Part shown: positions 42,744 to 51,226 of the stretch, piece after piece
How the letters are laid out: each line of letters opens with the position of its first letter
Position numbering within the stretch: the first letter of the stretch is position 1
NCBI GenBank assembly: GCA_963850525.1
Contig: CAWKLQ010000008.1
Coordinates: 744,001 to 808,000, forward strand
Direction of reading: 5' to 3'
Source: JAEMQF01 sp963850525
GTDB taxonomy: Bacteria; Pseudomonadota; Gammaproteobacteria; Burkholderiales; Burkholderiaceae_C
Length of the DNA stretch: 64,000 nt
Notes under the pieces: generated by a model
Told to the model about the DNA's origin: nothing
Seen by the model: only the letters and a program-made list of their open reading frames with translations
The model's database searches: none
Made by a program: the position numbers and the translations under genes

Positions 42744-43556
42744 ATGCTGTTCCTGCCTGCAGTTCAACCCACCGGCCCCGCCACCGAAAGCGCCTGGGCC
42801 CTCGCCTTCTGCGAAGGCAAGTTGCTCCTGCCCGAGGGCGACGCCATCGAACTCGCGCCCCACGGCCTGGCGCTGCACAGCGCCGTGCAAGCGCGCCACT
42901 ACATCGGCAGCCTGGACGGGCTCGACTGCTGGGCCTTGACCGTGACCGAGCCGCCGCCGGGCTGGCGCGCGATTCCGCTGCGTGCGGCGATGATGAAACT
43001 CGCGACGCCGCTCAGCGGCGTTGTCGGCCGGGCCTCGCAAATCCTGGAGTGGGACCGCACGCACCGTTACTGCGGCGCCTGCGGCACGCCCACCGACCTT
43101 CACACGAGCGACCGGGCGCGCACCTGCCCTGCGTGCAAACACGTCGCCTACCCGCGCGTCACGCCGGCGATGATGGTGCTCGTGTGGCGCGGCCGCGAGC
43201 TGTTGCTCGCACGCTCGCCGCACTACGCACCGGGAATGTTCAGCGCGCTCGCGGGTTTTGTCGAAGCCGGCGAATCGCTCGAGGACTGCGTGCACCGCGA
43301 AGTCGCCGAAGAGGTGTCGGTGCAGGTCGCCGACCTGCGCTATTTCGGCAGCCAGAGCTGGCCGTTCCCGACGAGCCTGATGGTTGCGTACACCGCGCGC
43401 TGGGTGAGCGGCGACATCGTTCCGCAGGCCAGCGAGATCGAAGCTGCAGGCTGGTTCGACATCGACGAGCTGCCCGGCATCCCGCCGGCGCGCTTCAGCA
43501 TCTCGGGTTACCTGATTCGCGAGACGGTGCAGAAGCTGCGCGATAACACGCTCTGA
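42744..43556 (+). CDS. nudC: NAD(+) diphosphatase (Nudix)
   Basis: The 270-residue enzyme hydrolyses NADH/NAD+ to NMN and AMP and, in E. coli, removes NAD caps from RNA. It has the zinc ribbon CGACGTPTD...CPACKHVAYPR, the Nudix box GFVEAGESLEDCVHREVAEEV (G-x5-E-x7-REVxEE) and the NudC-specific SQSWPFPTSLM motif. N-terminal domain and length are typical. ATG 42744 is used; the open frame upstream lies over other DNA without likeness. It is followed 14 bases later by a binding-protein-like gene on the same strand. Confidence 0.93.
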   Translation: MLFLPAVQPTGPATESAWALAFCEGKLLLPEGDAIELAPHGLALHSAVQARHYIGSLDGLDCWALTVTEPPPGWRAIPLRAAMMKLATPLSGVVGRASQILEWDRTHRYCGACGTPTDLHTSDRARTCPACKHVAYPRVTPAMMVLVWRGRELLLARSPHYAPGMFSALAGFVEAGESLEDCVHREVAEEVSVQVADLRYFGSQSWPFPTSLMVAYTARWVSGDIVPQASEIEAAGWFDIDELPGIPPARFSISGYLIRETVQKLRDNTL

Positions 43557-43570
43557 TCTGAACGCTCGCT

Positions 43571-44260
43571 ATGGGCTCTGCGCTGCGAATCATTTCGTCG
43601 ATGGCGACGCGCCAGGTGCTCGCCGACCTCGTTGCGCTCTACGGGCGCGGCTCGACGCAAGACGTGGCCGTCGAGTCGGTCGGCGGCGTCGACGCGGCGA
43701 AGCGCGTGCACGCCGGCGAAGCGTTCGACGGCGTCGTGCTCGCGGCCGGAGCGATCGACCAGCTCATCCAGGCCGGGCGCATCGTCGCGGGCAGCCGTGT
43801 CGACCTGGTCAAGTCGGGTGTGGCGATCGCCGTGCGCGCCGGCGCGGCGCAGCCCGACGTGGCGTCGGCAGACGCGGTGAAACGCGCCGTGCTCGCTGCG
43901 CGCAGCGTGAGCTACTCCACCGGGCCGAGCGGCGTGCACCTGGCTCAGCTTTTCGTACGCTGGGGAATCATGGATGCGATCAAGAGCCGCATCGTGCAAG
44001 CGCCACCCGGTGTTCCCGTCGGCTCGCTCGTCGCCAGTGGCGAAGTCGAACTCGGGTTCCAGCAGTTGAGCGAGTTGATGAACCTGAGCGGCATCAGCGT
44101 GCTGGGGCCGCTGCCGCCGCAGATTCAGATCGTCACGACGTTTTCAGCGGGCGTGGCGGTCGCGTCGACGCAGCGCGAAGCGGCGCGCGCGCTGTTCCAC
44201 TTCATGGCATCCGCCGCGGCCGAAGCAGCCAAGCGCAGCAACGGCATGGAACCTGGTTGA
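43571..44260 (+). CDS. ModA-like solute-binding domain protein without signal peptide
   Basis: A 229-residue protein with the fold of molybdate-type binding proteins: LRIISSMATRQVLADLVALY, GEAFDGVVLAAGAIDQLIQAG, SGVAIAVRAGAAQPDVAS, SYSTGPSGVHLAQLF and VASGEVELGFQQLSEL. No signal peptide or lipobox precedes the domain, so it would stay in the cytosol, and no permease is adjacent. A cytosolic ligand-binding or enzyme role, or a start missed further upstream, should be considered. Its end overlaps a possible TTG start of the cupin gene. Confidence 0.8.
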   Translation: MGSALRIISSMATRQVLADLVALYGRGSTQDVAVESVGGVDAAKRVHAGEAFDGVVLAAGAIDQLIQAGRIVAGSRVDLVKSGVAIAVRAGAAQPDVASADAVKRAVLAARSVSYSTGPSGVHLAQLFVRWGIMDAIKSRIVQAPPGVPVGSLVASGEVELGFQQLSELMNLSGISVLGPLPPQIQIVTTFSAGVAVASTQREAARALFHFMASAAAEAAKRSNGMEPG

Positions 44261-44274
44261 ATCGGAGCAAGCTC

Positions 44275-44691
44275 ATGCAAGACGTCTCAATTCCCAGCGT
44301 CAAGGCAATCCGCCCGGACCGCGAGACCCTCACGCGCCAGAACCTGCCCTACTTCGTCGGCGTCTCCGGCGAAACGGTCGGCGCACGCGGCCTGTCGATG
44401 CACATGGTCGTGATTCCGCCCGGCGCGCGCTCCGAGCCGCATTCACACCAGGGTTACGAGACCGCAATCTATGTGCTGCAAGGGCGCGTCGAAACGCGCT
44501 ACGGCGCGGGGCTGGCGCAGTCGGTGATCAGCGAGGCGGGAGACTTTCTATTCATCCCGCCGGACACGCCGCACGAAGCGATCAACCTGAGTGCGACCGA
44601 GCCGGCACGCGCCATCGTGTCGCGCAATGACCCGGCGGAGCAGGACCGGGTGCTGCCCTATGCGCCTCCCGCGGCGGCAGGCGGGCGATAA
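44275..44691 (+). CDS. Cupin-domain protein
   Basis: The 138-residue protein is a single cupin barrel: motif 1 is PPGARSEPHSHQGYETAIYVLQG (His, His, Glu ligands), motif 2 is GDFLFIPPDTPHEAINLS (His ligand). It could bind a metal and act as an isomerase, dioxygenase or sensor of a small acid. ATG 44275 has GGAG eight bases upstream, preferred to a TTG at 44257 that overlaps the previous stop. It is probably co-transcribed with the ModA-like gene. Confidence 0.88.
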   Translation: MQDVSIPSVKAIRPDRETLTRQNLPYFVGVSGETVGARGLSMHMVVIPPGARSEPHSHQGYETAIYVLQGRVETRYGAGLAQSVISEAGDFLFIPPDTPHEAINLSATEPARAIVSRNDPAEQDRVLPYAPPAAAGGR

Positions 44692-44808
44692 GGCGCGCCG
44701 CGACGGCCACCGCAGCCGAGGCGCGCACTCCTTATCAGCAATCGGGCTACATTGGCAGCCGCCTCGCTCGACGACAACCCGCCGGATCCCCGGCACACAG
44801 GAGTACCC

Positions 44809-45825
44809 ATGCAAATCAAGGTCGTCTTCTTGTTTCTCAGCGCACTGTGGATCCACGCTTCGCCTTCGGCGGCGCTGGCCGCGCAGCCGGTGCTCGTTGA
44901 CGGCACCGCAGCCGCCGACGCGCTGGCGCGCAAGGTGCTCGTCTGGGACGTGCGCCCTGCCGACGCCTTCGTCAAGGGTCACATCCCCGGCGCCGTGAAC
45001 ATCGGCGACGCGCCGGCGGTGTTGCGCGAGCCGAATACGGAAGACTTCGTCGCCACCGCAAACATCGAAAAGCTCCTCGGCGCTGCCGGCCTGGACCCGG
45101 CGCGCGACATCGTCGTCTACGGCAGCCGCGGCGGCTGGCAGGCTTACTTCGGCCTGTACGCGCTGCAGTACTTCGGCGGGCGCAATGTGCGCGTCTATCA
45201 CGACGGCATCGAGGGCTGGGCGGCGGCGGGTCGCGCCATCGAGGCTGGCGCTGCGCCACAAGCGCCGGTCGCGCTCAAGCTCCAGGCTGATTCATCGAGT
45301 CAGGTCAGCGTCAGCACGCGCGACGTGATCGCGCGATTGAACCGCAGCGACGTGCAGATTCTCGACGTGCGCACGCCCAAGGAGTTCAGCGGCGAAGACA
45401 TCCGCGCGATTCGCGGCGGCCACATTCCCGGGGCGATCAACATTCCGTACGAGCAGAACTGGGTCGACCCCGACACCGCAGCGAAGCTGGCACGACGCGA
45501 GGTGTCGAACAACGCTGGCATGTCGCTCAAGCCGACCGAAGCGCTCAAGGCGCTCTACGCCAAGCTCGACCCGGAAAAAGAGACCATCGTCTACTGCCAG
45601 AGCGGCGCGCGCGCTTCCGAGACCTCGGGCGTGTTGCAGCAACTCGGTTTCAAGAACGTCAAGGTCTACGATTCGTCGTGGCTCGGCTACGGCAATACGC
45701 TTGACGCGCAGGCGAACAACGCGACCTTCTTCAACGTCGGCCTGTTGACCTCCAGACTCGCCGGGCTGCAGGGCCGCATCGAACAGCTTGAAAAGGAACT
45801 CGCCGCGGCCAAAGCCGGCAAGTGA
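44809..45825 (+). CDS. Periplasmic two-domain rhodanese (thiosulfate sulfurtransferase-like)
   Basis: A signal peptide (FLFLSALWIHASPSAALAAQ) precedes two rhodanese domains. In the first the active-site position reads YGSRGGW, with Ser instead of Cys, so it is inactive as usual for tandem rhodaneses. In the second, CQSGARASET carries the sulfur-accepting Cys. A coiled C-terminus (LQGRIEQLEKELAAAKAGK) follows. The protein (338 aa) would move sulfane sulfur in the periplasm. GGAG lies eight bases before ATG 44809. Confidence 0.9.
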   Translation: MQIKVVFLFLSALWIHASPSAALAAQPVLVDGTAAADALARKVLVWDVRPADAFVKGHIPGAVNIGDAPAVLREPNTEDFVATANIEKLLGAAGLDPARDIVVYGSRGGWQAYFGLYALQYFGGRNVRVYHDGIEGWAAAGRAIEAGAAPQAPVALKLQADSSSQVSVSTRDVIARLNRSDVQILDVRTPKEFSGEDIRAIRGGHIPGAINIPYEQNWVDPDTAAKLARREVSNNAGMSLKPTEALKALYAKLDPEKETIVYCQSGARASETSGVLQQLGFKNVKVYDSSWLGYGNTLDAQANNATFFNVGLLTSRLAGLQGRIEQLEKELAAAKAGK

Positions 45826-45853
45826 TGGGGCTGGGCGAAGCGCAGGAGGTTCG

Positions 45854-47053
45854 TCAAGCCACCGCAGCCTGCGCGCGTAGCGCCGCGACTTGCTCGCTCG
45901 AGTACCCCAGCGTCGCGAGCAACTCATCGGTGTGCTCGCCGCGCTTCGGCGGGTCCAGGCGCACGCCGAGGCGCTGGCCCGCCAGGGTGATCGGGAACAA
46001 CGTCGTCTGCACCGTCTGCCCGGCTCGGGCGCCGTCCGGCAGGCGGATGTCGGCCAAGCCGCCGGTGGCGCGCAGGTGCGGGTCGTCGTACAGGTCTTCG
46101 GGTTTACTGATCGGGGCGAACGGCAGGCCGGCGTCTTCCATGATGCGGCTCAGCTCGGCGGCGCTGTGCTTTGCGAGCCGCTCGCGCAATGCGGGCAGCA
46201 AGGTCGCGCGCTGCTCGACGCGTTGATTGTTGCTCGCGTACGCGGGGTTCGCTTTCAGATCGTCAAACCCCAGACAATCGCAAAACGTCAGCCACTGCGG
46301 GTCGCTCACTGCGCACAGAAAGATCTGCTCGCCGTCTTTCACGGTGAAGACGTCGTACACCGCCCACGGGCTGGTGCGCGCGGGCATGGGCGCGGCGGGC
46401 TTGCCCGTCATGGCGAATTGCAGCATGTGCTGACCCACCAGAAAGACGTTGTTCTCGAAGAGCGCCGACTGCACCTCCATGCCCTTGCCCGTGATACCGC
46501 GTTGCACGAGCGCGCCCAGGGCGCCGATCGCGCCGAACATGCCACCCATGATGTCGTTCACACTGCTGCCGGCACGCAGCGGGTCGCCCGGGCGGCCCGT
46601 CATGTAGGCCAGGCCGCCCATCATCTGCACGACTTCGTCGAGCGCCGTGCGGTGCTCGTAGGGGCCGGGCAGGAAACCCTTGTGCGCGACGTAAATGAGG
46701 CGCGGGTTGTCCTCGGACAGCGCGGCGTAGTCCAACCCGTACTTGGCCATCGTGCCGGGCTTGAAGTTCTCCGCGACGACGTCGGCGCTCGCCGCGAGCT
46801 TGCGCGCCACCGCCGCGCCTTCGGGCTTTTGCAGGTCGATGGCGATGCTTTTCTTGTTGCGGTTGAACAGCGGGAAGAAGCCGGTCCCTGCGCCAAGCAG
46901 CGTGCGCGTGCGGTCGCCCTCGATGGGTTCGACCTTGATGACTTCGGCTCCCATGTCGGCGAGCACCATGCCGCAGGTCGGGCCCATCACCATGTGGGTG
47001 AACTCGATCACCCGCAGGCCGGCCAAAGGTTGGGGCGCAGGCGCGGTGTCCAT
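45854..47053 (-). CDS. Family III (CaiB/BaiF) CoA-transferase
   Basis: The 399-residue enzyme moves CoA between carboxylic acids. The N-terminus LAGLRVIEFTHMVMGPTCG, the ADMGAEVIKVEPIEGD stretch and the catalytic Asp in HRTALDEVVQMMGG (about residue 139) are family hallmarks. It ends PPKRGEHTDELLATLGYS, also typical. It is downstream of an HMG-CoA-lyase-type gene and coupled (TGATG) to the stop of the broken CYTH gene. With the lyase it may activate and cleave a 3-hydroxy-3-methylglutarate- or citramalate-like acid. Confidence 0.92.
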   Translation of the reverse strand: MDTAPAPQPLAGLRVIEFTHMVMGPTCGMVLADMGAEVIKVEPIEGDRTRTLLGAGTGFFPLFNRNKKSIAIDLQKPEGAAVARKLAASADVVAENFKPGTMAKYGLDYAALSEDNPRLIYVAHKGFLPGPYEHRTALDEVVQMMGGLAYMTGRPGDPLRAGSSVNDIMGGMFGAIGALGALVQRGITGKGMEVQSALFENNVFLVGQHMLQFAMTGKPAAPMPARTSPWAVYDVFTVKDGEQIFLCAVSDPQWLTFCDCLGFDDLKANPAYASNNQRVEQRATLLPALRERLAKHSAAELSRIMEDAGLPFAPISKPEDLYDDPHLRATGGLADIRLPDGARAGQTVQTTLFPITLAGQRLGVRLDPPKRGEHTDELLATLGYSSEQVAALRAQAAVA

Positions 47054-47297
47054 CAGCGTGCGGCGTTGAGCAGGTCGACGTAGGCCGTGTCAACCAGTTG
47101 GGTTTGCTGCACGCCCAATCGCGCCATCAGGCCATACGCCTCTTTCATTCCGGTTTGCGCTGACTCGCCCTCGCGCAGCACCACTTCGAGCTCGAGAAAT
47201 TCGCCCAGGCCTTCGACGCGGTCCAGATGCACGCAAGCGCCGCGGCGAGCGGATCGACGCTTGCGATGCGCGCCTTGATCTCGATGTTGCGGGGCAC
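47053..47297 (-). pseudogene. CYTH-domain (class IV adenylate cyclase-like) gene with internal deletion
   Basis: Starting at GTG 47297 the frame gives VPRNIEIKARIASVDPLAAA, whose EIKAR is the CYTH signature that binds triphosphate. After about 22 codons (near 47230) the frame changes and VHLDRVEGLGEFLELEVVLR follows, then EGESAQTGMKEAYGLMARLG and a stop at 47053. That is the normal C-terminal part. Roughly 100 central residues, including the rest of the ExExK barrel, are missing. The gene sits between the lyase and the CoA-transferase in one operon. It cannot make an active enzyme. Confidence 0.8.
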
Positions 47298-47301
47298 AGG
47301 T

Positions 47302-48255
47302 TCAGCGGGAAGCGGCGGATAAGTCAGCGCGCATCGTCTTGGGCAACCCGGCACGCCAGATCGTGCCGTGCAAGGTCTCGCCCTCCAGCCAACCCGCCAC
47401 CTTGGCGCGCAGCGCAAGCAAGGCGTCGAAGTCGACACCCGTGGAGACGCCCATGCTGGAAAAGAGGTAGGCCACGTCTTCGCTGCTGACGTTGCCGCTC
47501 GCACCGGGCGAATGCGGGCAGCCGCCGATGCCGGCCAGGCACGCGTCAAAGCGCCGCACGCCCGTTTGCCACGCGGCGTAGACGTTCGCCAGGCCCAGGC
47601 CGCGCGTGTCGTGAAAGTGGCCGCAACTCAGGCGATCGCCGGCGATCGCCACGCCCAGTTCGAACAAGCGGCTCACCATCTGCGGATCGGCGTAACCCAC
47701 CGTATCGGCCAGGCCGACACGGTCCACGCCCGCATCGCACACGGCGCGCAGCAGGCGCAGCACTTCCGCGGGCTCGACGCGGCCCTGGATCGTGCAGCCA
47801 AACGAGGTGCTCAGACCCACCTCGATCAGGCACGCCGATCCCGCCGCGTCGCGCGCTTCGCGAATTCGCGTGATCTCCTGCACCACGTCGTCAGGCGCCT
47901 TGCGCAAGTTCGCCAGACTGTGCGCGTGGCTTGCCGAGAGCGGCACGAGCAGCGCATCCGCGCCCACTTGCAGCGCGCGCAGCGCGCCTTTCAGGTTCGG
48001 CACGAGCACCGAGACGATGAGGCCGGGCAAGGTCTTGGCGTAAGCGACCAGTTCGGCCGTGTCGGCGAGTTGCGGCAGCAGCCGCGCCGGAACGAAGGAG
48101 CCGACTTCGATTTCGCGCAGGCCCGCGGCGTAGGCGTGGGCAATCCATTCGAGCTTGTGCGGCGTCGGCAGGATTCGCGCAATGCTTTGCAGGCCGTCGC
48201 GCAGGCCGACTTCGCGGATCGAGACGGGCGGGTGAGGCGTTGCGGCTGGGTTCAT
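47302..48255 (-). CDS. mvaB: Hydroxymethylglutaryl-CoA lyase
   Basis: A 317-residue TIM-barrel enzyme that cleaves HMG-CoA to acetyl-CoA and acetoacetate. SIREVGLRDGLQS carries the metal-binding Asp and catalytic Arg, GHFHDTRGLGLAN the two metal His, and GGCPHSPGASGNVSSED the catalytic-Cys loop (the family form is GGCPYAxGAxGN). It is used in leucine breakdown, or for related 3-hydroxyacyl-CoAs. ATG 48255 is chosen; the longer frame is unlike the family. It leads a short operon with the CoA-transferase. Confidence 0.92.
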   Translation of the reverse strand: MNPAATPHPPVSIREVGLRDGLQSIARILPTPHKLEWIAHAYAAGLREIEVGSFVPARLLPQLADTAELVAYAKTLPGLIVSVLVPNLKGALRALQVGADALLVPLSASHAHSLANLRKAPDDVVQEITRIREARDAAGSACLIEVGLSTSFGCTIQGRVEPAEVLRLLRAVCDAGVDRVGLADTVGYADPQMVSRLFELGVAIAGDRLSCGHFHDTRGLGLANVYAAWQTGVRRFDACLAGIGGCPHSPGASGNVSSEDVAYLFSSMGVSTGVDFDALLALRAKVAGWLEGETLHGTIWRAGLPKTMRADLSAASR

Positions 48256-48386
48256 GCCGCCCACTGTACCAATTGAATGCACAAGCCTCGTCGAACCCGC
48301 CAAAAGCGTGTCAATCGCGCAGCGCGCGTGCACGGCGCCACGCCGGCGGCGCATCAGCCCCGCCCGCCCATGGCACGATTCGCCCC

Positions 48387-49637
48387 ATGAAGTTCGTCGT
48401 CAAATTTCTGTTCGGCAGCGTGTTCATCCTGCTGCTCGGCGTGGCTGCGGCGGTGTGGTTGGCGTTCGACGACGCACCCTTGCTCTTGCCCGGCAAAGCC
48501 GTCAGCGTGGCCGATGTGCAGCAGGCCAAGCGCCTGCTCGAGCGCCACGACCCGCGCAAGCAAAAGGCCGCCGGGCCGCGCCAAGCGACACTCTCGCAGG
48601 CCGACCTCGATGCGTTGCTGGGTTATGCATCAAAGAGCCTCGGCCAGGGTACGGCGCGCATCGTCATGCTGGGCGGTAACGCGTCGCTGCAGATGAGCGC
48701 CCTGATTGAGCGCAGCCCCATCGGCCCGTGGTTGAACATCGACGCGCACCTGCGTGAGACCTCCGGCCTGCCGAGCTTCGAAGCCGTGCGCATCGGCCGC
48801 CTGCCCGTGCCGGGCTGGCTCGCCGACCTGGCGCTCGAACAGGCGATCGCCCGTTTCGGCGCCGGCGAGCCGGGGCGACTCGCCGGCGAGATCGTGCAGC
48901 GCGTGCGATTTACCCCGGGCGCGCTGCACGTCGCCTACCAATGGCGCGAGGGCCTGGGCACCGAGTTGCGCGCGCTGCTCGTCGCGCCGGCCGACGCAGA
49001 GCGCCTGCGCGCGTACGCGAAAGCCCTAAGCGACGTCGTGGCCAAGACGCCGGCCTCGCAGGGCGTCTCGCTCGCCACGCTGCTGCCGCCGATGTTGGCG
49101 CTGGCGCGCGAGCGCTCCGCGGCGGGCGACCCGGCGCGCGAAAACCGCGCGGCGCTGCTCGCACTCACGGTCTACGCGAACGGCCGGAGTTTCGCCGCGC
49201 TCACGCCGGCCGCACGCGACTGGCCCACGCCTGCTGCGCGCAAGGTGACGCTCGCCGGCCGCGACGATTTCCCCAAGCACTTTTTGATCTCCGCCACGCT
49301 CGCCGCGGAGTCGGGCGGTGCGCTCGCCGACGCGGTGGGCCTGTTCAAGGAAGTCGACGACTCGCGAGGTGGCAGCGGCTTCAGCTTCAACGACATCGCC
49401 GCCGACCGCGCCGGCACGCGCCTGGGTGAACTCGCAGTTCAGGCGCCCGCGAAATTGCAGGCCGCGCTCGCCGCCGGCGCCAAAGAAGCCGACTTCATGC
49501 CCGACGTGCGCGACCTGCCCGAGTTCATGCCCGAAGCCGAGTTCAAGCGCCGCTTCGGCGGCGTCGGCGCACCGGCCTACCAGAAGATGATGAGCGACAT
49601 CGAAGCGCGCATCGCGGCGCGGCCGCTGTACCGCTGA
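48387..49637 (+). CDS. Membrane-anchored hypothetical protein, 416 aa
   Basis: One N-terminal membrane helix (FLFGSVFILLLGVAAAVWLA) anchors a large, probably periplasmic region. No domain was recognised. Visible features are VNAQ-like helical stretch VSVADVQQAKRLLERHDPRK, regular beta-rich middle (IDAHLRETSGLPSFEAVRIG) and FPKHFLISATLAAESGGALAD near residue 300. The last feature resembles the 'FPKHF..S' segment of a conserved proteobacterial protein of unknown function. Codon use matches neighbours. It stands alone on the + strand. Confidence 0.75.
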   Translation: MKFVVKFLFGSVFILLLGVAAAVWLAFDDAPLLLPGKAVSVADVQQAKRLLERHDPRKQKAAGPRQATLSQADLDALLGYASKSLGQGTARIVMLGGNASLQMSALIERSPIGPWLNIDAHLRETSGLPSFEAVRIGRLPVPGWLADLALEQAIARFGAGEPGRLAGEIVQRVRFTPGALHVAYQWREGLGTELRALLVAPADAERLRAYAKALSDVVAKTPASQGVSLATLLPPMLALARERSAAGDPARENRAALLALTVYANGRSFAALTPAARDWPTPAARKVTLAGRDDFPKHFLISATLAAESGGALADAVGLFKEVDDSRGGSGFSFNDIAADRAGTRLGELAVQAPAKLQAALAAGAKEADFMPDVRDLPEFMPEAEFKRRFGGVGAPAYQKMMSDIEARIAARPLYR

Positions 49638-49695
49638 GTTCTCCTTCGCCCTTGCTGCCGTCGCGCGCAGTTCGGCGAGTGTCTGGCCGCAAAGC

Positions 49696-50184
49696 TCAGA
49701 CCACATTCGCGAAGCGCAGGATCCGGTCGACATTTTTCCGAAACGCACGCTGCACTTTCTGGACCGCGGTGCCGTGCCAGGCCCGCGGGGCAGCGCCGGG
49801 TGGGCCGGGTGGGCCGGGAACGTAGTGCCAGAAATTCTGCCGGTCCGAGCGGCGCCGGCCGTGGCCGTGGCGAAACACGTTCCACGCCCAGTCGAACTGC
49901 AAGCGCCGCAGCCAGCGCAGATAGGGGCGAAACGCCGCGCCTGCGGCCTGCATCGGCGCAAAGCGGCTTTCGAGGATGTTGACGATGTCCAGCGCATTGC
50001 CGGGCCAGTCCAGCGGTTCCGGGTAGAGCCCGCGCAGCGCTTCGAGCAATGCCGCGCGGTACGCCGCACATGCCGCAGCGCGGCGTGCCTGCTGTTCGCG
50101 CAACCCCGCCAACCGATGCGTCGCAAGTTGGACAAACAGCGCAACCGCCGCGGAGATCAACGCCACTGTGAGTGCGATTTCCAT
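49696..50184 (-). CDS. Hypothetical membrane-anchored protein, 162 aa
   Basis: Starting at ATG 50184 (MEIALTVALISAAVALFVQL) one membrane helix is followed by a charged helical region (AGLREQQARRAAACAAYRAA), an aromatic segment (WLRRLQFDWAWNVFRHGHGR) and a basic end. No family recognised. The ORF extends upstream, but the helix-first start is the natural one. It converges on the 416-residue gene and diverges from ureD. Confidence 0.55.
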   Translation of the reverse strand: MEIALTVALISAAVALFVQLATHRLAGLREQQARRAAACAAYRAALLEALRGLYPEPLDWPGNALDIVNILESRFAPMQAAGAAFRPYLRWLRRLQFDWAWNVFRHGHGRRRSDRQNFWHYVPGPPGPPGAAPRAWHGTAVQKVQRAFRKNVDRILRFANVV

Positions 50185-50395
50185 GGCCGTAGGCCATCCT
50201 AAGCACACCGACCCCGCACTGGTGCTCCGGCGTGCAACAGCGGTTTCGAAAGCACGGAGGCGGGGAACTTCGGCGCGCCGCGCTGATCCGGCCTGATCCG
50301 GCCTGCGCACCGGCCCTACACTGCGGCGCCCTCGCGCAGCGCTCTTCGACCTGGGTGCACACCGCTTCGCTCCAGCACAACGACATCACGCCGAC

Positions 50396-51226
50396 ATGAC
50401 CTGGAGTGCCCAGCTCAACCTCGACTACCGACTCAGCCATGAGCGCTGCGTCGTGTTTGACAGACACAGCGGCCCGCTGCGCGTGCTCGCAAGCCTCTAC
50501 CCCGAGGCGGCCGCGGTGTGCCACAACGTTCTGGTGCACCCCCCCGGCGGCCTGGTCGGCGGCGACGCGCTCTGCATCGACGTGACGCTCGCCCCGCAGT
50601 GCCACGCACTCTTGACGACACCCGGAGCCACGCGCTTTTACCGCAGCCTCGGCGAGGTCGCGTCGCAGACCTTGACGGCGCAGGTCGCCGACGGTGCCAG
50701 GCTCGAGTGGCTGCCGCAGGAGACGCTTGTGCGACGCGGCGCGATCGCCCAGAACCGCATGAACTTCGAGCTCGAGCCGCTCGCCGAGATGATCGGCTGG
50801 GACGTACTCGGCCTGGGCTTGCCTGCAAGCGGCGAAGATTTCGACAGCGGCAGCGTGACCCAGACGATCCAGGTGAATCGTTTTTGGCTCGAGCACGGCG
50901 CGATCGACGGCGCGGATCAGCGCCTGCTGAATTCGCCGCTCGGACTGGCCGGGCAGCGTGTTCTCGGCTTGATGTGGTTCGCCGCAGGAACGCCGCTCGC
51001 GCAGGAGCGGCGCGACGCGCTGCTCGACGCGGCGCGCCACAGCAGCGCCACGCACACGCTGCACGCCCGCACCGGCGCCACGTCGCCGCACGCCCAGCTC
51101 GTGCTGCTGCGCGCGCTGGCACCGCGCGTCGAACCGTTGATGGAATTGTTCAGCAGCGTCTGGGCCGCGTGGCGCGTCTCTGCATGGAACCTGCCCGCTT
51201 GCCCGCCGCGGGTTTGGCGCACCTGA
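50396..51226 (+). CDS. ureD: Urease accessory protein UreD
   Basis: The 276-residue protein matches UreD: LNLDYRLSHERCVVFDRHSG, VHPPGGLVGGDALCIDVTLA (the conserved PPGG-GGD), TTPGATRFYRS and EWLPQETLVRRGA, and it ends WRVSAWNLPACPPRVWRT. UreD forms the UreDFG complex that loads nickel into urease. It normally starts the ureDABCEFG operon, but no ureA follows; the next 680 bases are palindromic DNA and then an NRPS gene. The gene itself looks complete. The urtCDE transporter genes, usual neighbours, lie 11 kb away on the other strand. Confidence 0.92.
   Translation: MTWSAQLNLDYRLSHERCVVFDRHSGPLRVLASLYPEAAAVCHNVLVHPPGGLVGGDALCIDVTLAPQCHALLTTPGATRFYRSLGEVASQTLTAQVADGARLEWLPQETLVRRGAIAQNRMNFELEPLAEMIGWDVLGLGLPASGEDFDSGSVTQTIQVNRFWLEHGAIDGADQRLLNSPLGLAGQRVLGLMWFAAGTPLAQERRDALLDAARHSSATHTLHARTGATSPHAQLVLLRALAPRVEPLMELFSSVWAAWRVSAWNLPACPPRVWRT

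Noticed and set aside
50230..50265. A sigma-54-like promoter (GGTGC...TGCA) upstream of ureD
   Set aside because: The gap between GG and GC is 11 instead of 10 bases and the flanks do not fit, so it is not supported.
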